From Odobenus rosmarus divergens (lineage: Eukaryota; Chordata; Mammalia; Carnivora; Odobenidae): DNA of 64,000 bases. Under the pieces are notes generated by a model. It was not told the origin of the DNA, ran no database searches, and saw only the letters and a program-made list of their open reading frames with translations. The DNA is taken from contig NW_004450479.1 of NCBI RefSeq assembly GCF_000321225.1, positions 1,951,019 to 2,015,018 on the forward strand. Reading direction: 5' to 3'. Made by a program: the position numbers and the translations under genes. Shown here piece by piece: positions 61,801 to 64,000 of this stretch (within the stretch, counting starts at the first letter, position 1; every line of letters begins with the position of its first letter).

Positions 61801-62648
61801 CCTCCAGCGGGCGCACACCTCCCCAGCGGGCGCACACCTCCGCAGGGGGCGCACACCGCCCCAGCGGGCGCACACCTCCCCAGGGGGCGCACACCGCCCC
61901 AGCGGGCGCACACCTCCCCACTGGGCACACACCGCTCCAGCGGGCGCACACCTCCCCAGCGGGCGCACACCTCCCCAGGGGGCGCACACCTCCCCAGCGG
62001 GCGCACACCTCCCCAGCGGGCGCACACCTCCCCAGCGGGCGCACACCTCCCCAGGGGGGGCACACCTCCCCAGCGGGCGCACACCGCCCCAGAGGGCGCA
62101 CACCTCCCCAGCGGGCGCACACCTCCCCAGGGGGCGCACACCGCCCCAGCGGGCGCACACCTCCCCAGGGGGCGCACACCTCCCCAGCGGGCGCACACCG
62201 CCCCAGCGGGCGCACACCACACCAGCGGGGGCACACCGCCCCAGGGGGCGCACACCTCCCCAGCGGGCGCACACCTCCCCAGGGGGCGCACACCTCCCCA
62301 GCGGGCGCACACCGCCCCAGTGGGCGCACACCTCCCCAGCGGGCGCACACCACACAAGCGGGCGCACACCTCCCCAGGGGGGGCACACCTCCCCAGCGGG
62401 CGCACACCACACAAGCGGGCGCACACCTCCCCAGGGGGGGCACACCTTCCCAGTGGGCGCACACCACACCAGCGGGCACACACCTCCCCGGGGGGGCACA
62501 CCTCCCCAGCGGGCGCACACCGCTCCAGAGGGCACACACCGCTCCAGAGAGCGCACACCGCTCCAGAGGGCGCACACCTCTCCAGCGGGCGCACACCGCT
62601 CCAGAGGGCGCACACCTCCCCAGCAAGCACACACCGCTCCAGCGAGGA
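61801..62648 (+). repeat. 19-bp GC-rich minisatellite, 44 copies plus a partial
   Basis: I count 44 full units and a degraded 45th. The commonest unit is TCCCCAGCGGGCGCACACC. The last six bases (CACACC) are almost invariant, while the first four alternate among TCCC, GCCC, GCTC and ACAC, and the middle between AGCGGGCG, AGGGGGCG and AGAGGGCG. One unit (37th, from 62485) is 18 bp. Because 19 is not a multiple of three and no unit contains a stop in any phase, every reading frame on both strands stays open, giving 300-residue frames with a 19-residue period. These are artefacts, not proteins. The array is in a RPTOR intron. Confidence 0.99.
62352..62521 (+). repeat. 57-bp higher-order repeat inside the minisatellite, 3 copies
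   Basis: Units 30-38 form three consecutive triplets. Each has an ACAC-type unit, a unit with a run of seven G, and a TCCC/TTCC-type unit. The third triplet is altered and one base shorter. This indicates expansion by copying three units at a time. Confidence 0.85.
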
Positions 62649-63309
62649 CTACAGGACCGGGGCCACGACACCTCCACTTCCTATGGGCTCCTGCAGCCCT
62701 CTCACCTGCCTGCCATTATCATCCCCATTCCCGGGGGAGAAAGCTGAGTTTCAGAAGGTCCTGAAATCACCCACCAGCTGGTTGGCCAACCTGAGCGCCC
62801 TCCTCCAGACCCACAAGCCACGCATGCCCACGTGGGCCAAGGCGACTGGACCCAAACCAAAAATAGCACTCACGGATTCCTCGTGTCCAACACATCACTT
62901 CAGACTCCATCAGGAAAAGCAGGACAAACAAGGAGAGAGGAGGACGGTGGCAGCTTGTGACAGAGGACCCTGGGCTGCACGAGGGAGGCCAGCGGCCAGG
63001 CTGGGAGCTGCCCGGAGGGCCGGTGGGACCCGGGGCGGCACAGAGGCAGCGGAGCCAGGAAAGAAAGGGAAAGTGTGCCCATCCCATTTGTCTTTGCCAG
63101 GAGCTGTGCAGGACACCACATCCCGAGTCCCTCCCCGGCCGGCATCCCCGCTGACACGCCGGCTGGTCAACAGCTGTGCACCAGGCCGCCCACCACTGTT
63201 GACACGACTCCTCTGGACTGACAGCGCAGCGGCTTTCACCTGTCTGTATTTAAGGTGAACCCCCAACACCACAGCTCTCCCCACGTGCTGCCCTCCATGC
63301 GGGCCTCCA

Positions 63310-63465
63310 GTTGTACTCGAGGAAAGCAAAACGCCCAAAATATGTTTCCAAACATTAATAGCACCAACATGATTTTAATTTCTTGGGAGAGAAACATTTA
63401 TCAATTAAGTGGACTGATAAGTACCAGGTATTTCAGCTGTTTTATGAACCGTGAGTCTGTGCCTA
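63310..63465. promoter_or_regulatory. Candidate regulatory stretch with homeodomain cores
   Basis: AT-rich, repeat-free sequence with AACATTAATAG, GATTTTAATTTC and ATCAATTAAGTGGAC. The last fits an NKX-type site (TTAAGTGG) beside a TAATT core. Weaker than the clusters near 13 and 44.5 kb. Confidence 0.25.
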
Positions 63466-64000
63466 TTAACTTAACAGAAGCAGATGGACATGACGGTAAT
63501 GCTGCTGGGGATGTGGGGGGGGGTCAAGCCAGAGGCACGCGTCTCTTACACCAAACAGCGAGTTCTCTACAGCAGACAAGAGCCAGAGAGAAAGCGGGCT
63601 GAGCCAAGGAAATGAAGTCCAGATGCCCCAGCCGCTTCTCCGTGCTCGTGACCCTCAGAGCCACCAGAAAAACGTTCCAGGGGGCGAGGGTGAGGAAGGG
63701 CGCTGCTGAGAAACTGAGCTCATTCCTGGCATTCGGGCAGCAAACAAATGAGATCGTGTTGATCTTCTAATGACCATCTCTGCGTAAACTGTGTCCCTCA
63801 ACAGGCTGATATGTAATGTCCTCAAGCTCCTTAACCAGGGAGGCGGCTTGGGAATTATACCGAGGGTGGTCGCTGTGTCACACTGGCTGATTTCACCTGT
63901 CATGCTCCTGGTCCATGCTTTAGACAGTGTTAGGTCCGTGGCCTGGGGACCTCACCCTCCAAACCTGCCCCACAGCTTCCAGGAACAGATGGACCCCACC

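Larger units (their letters stand above)
53115..64000 (-). other. RPTOR: RPTOR intron upstream of the residue 277-297 exon, 5' end outside window
   Basis: At least 10.9 kb. It holds the C-rich tandem repeat near 54.3 kb, L2, antisense L1, one SINE, a TG-rich stretch, an L1M tail and the 19-bp minisatellite. The preceding exon, which should end with residues near TTPIKIALR, was searched for and not seen. 53130-54280, 54450-55480, 58290-59640, 59860-61800 and 62650-64000 hold nothing I can name apart from a possible regulatory stretch near 63.4 kb. Confidence 0.85.

Noticed and set aside
61801..62648. Possible CRISPR-like array
   Set aside because: Units are directly adjacent with no unique spacers, and the genome is mammalian.
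61736..62764. Long open frames (about 300-340 codons) on both strands
   Set aside because: They follow from a stop-free 19-bp tandem repeat; all frames are equally open and the translations match no family.
53115..64000. Preceding RPTOR exon (ending near residue 277)
   Set aside because: No stretch encoding the expected TTPIKIALR end with a donor was found on the minus strand.

Overview
This window is nuclear DNA from a placental mammal, almost certainly a carnivoran of the Arctoidea group (bears, pinnipeds, mustelids and relatives). The main pointer is a set of tRNA-derived Can-SINE (SINEC-type) copies with the typical head, internal promoter-like boxes, CT-rich middle and (AAATA)n-AAAATC tail. 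They sit among old mammalian MIR, L2 and L1M fragments. The species cannot be fixed from sequence alone. No bacterial, phage or plasmid feature was seen.

The only protein-coding gene I can support is RPTOR (Raptor, the scaffold and substrate-recruiting subunit of mTORC1), on the minus strand. Five consecutive internal exons are present. In transcript order they lie at 53055-53114, 23525-23625, 22831-22975, 11700-11775 and 5190-5291. All have GT-AG borders, their codon phases join without a break, and together they encode about residues 277-438 of the protein: the end of the N-terminal conserved (caspase-like) domain and the start of the alpha-solenoid. They total 484 coding bases, under 1% of the window. 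Both gene ends lie outside it: upstream exons beyond 64000, downstream exons before position 1.

Layout by intron, from left to right: 1-5189 (MIR, a CpG-dense patch, a triple AGGTCA array); 5292-11699 (an L1 ORF2/3' end with a foreign insert, a CA-rich repeat); 11776-22830 (MIRs, a minus-strand SINE, a TAAT-rich candidate enhancer, a 17-G tract); 22976-23524 (short, empty); 23626-53054 (29.4 kb: most of the L1, seven full or partial SINE entries, a 495-base assembly gap, a homeodomain-motif-rich candidate enhancer near 44.3-44.8 kb, CpG-dense patches near 47.5 and 51.3 kb); 53115-64000 (a GC-rich tandem repeat, L2, antisense L1, a SINE, and a 44-copy 19-bp minisatellite at 61801-62648).

I found no previously undescribed biological system. 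The items most worth following up are the intronic minisatellite with its internal 57-bp higher-order repeat, the likely misassembly around the gap (a 153-bp perfect duplicate of a SINE 4.4 kb away), the candidate conserved enhancers, and the CpG-dense intronic patches.
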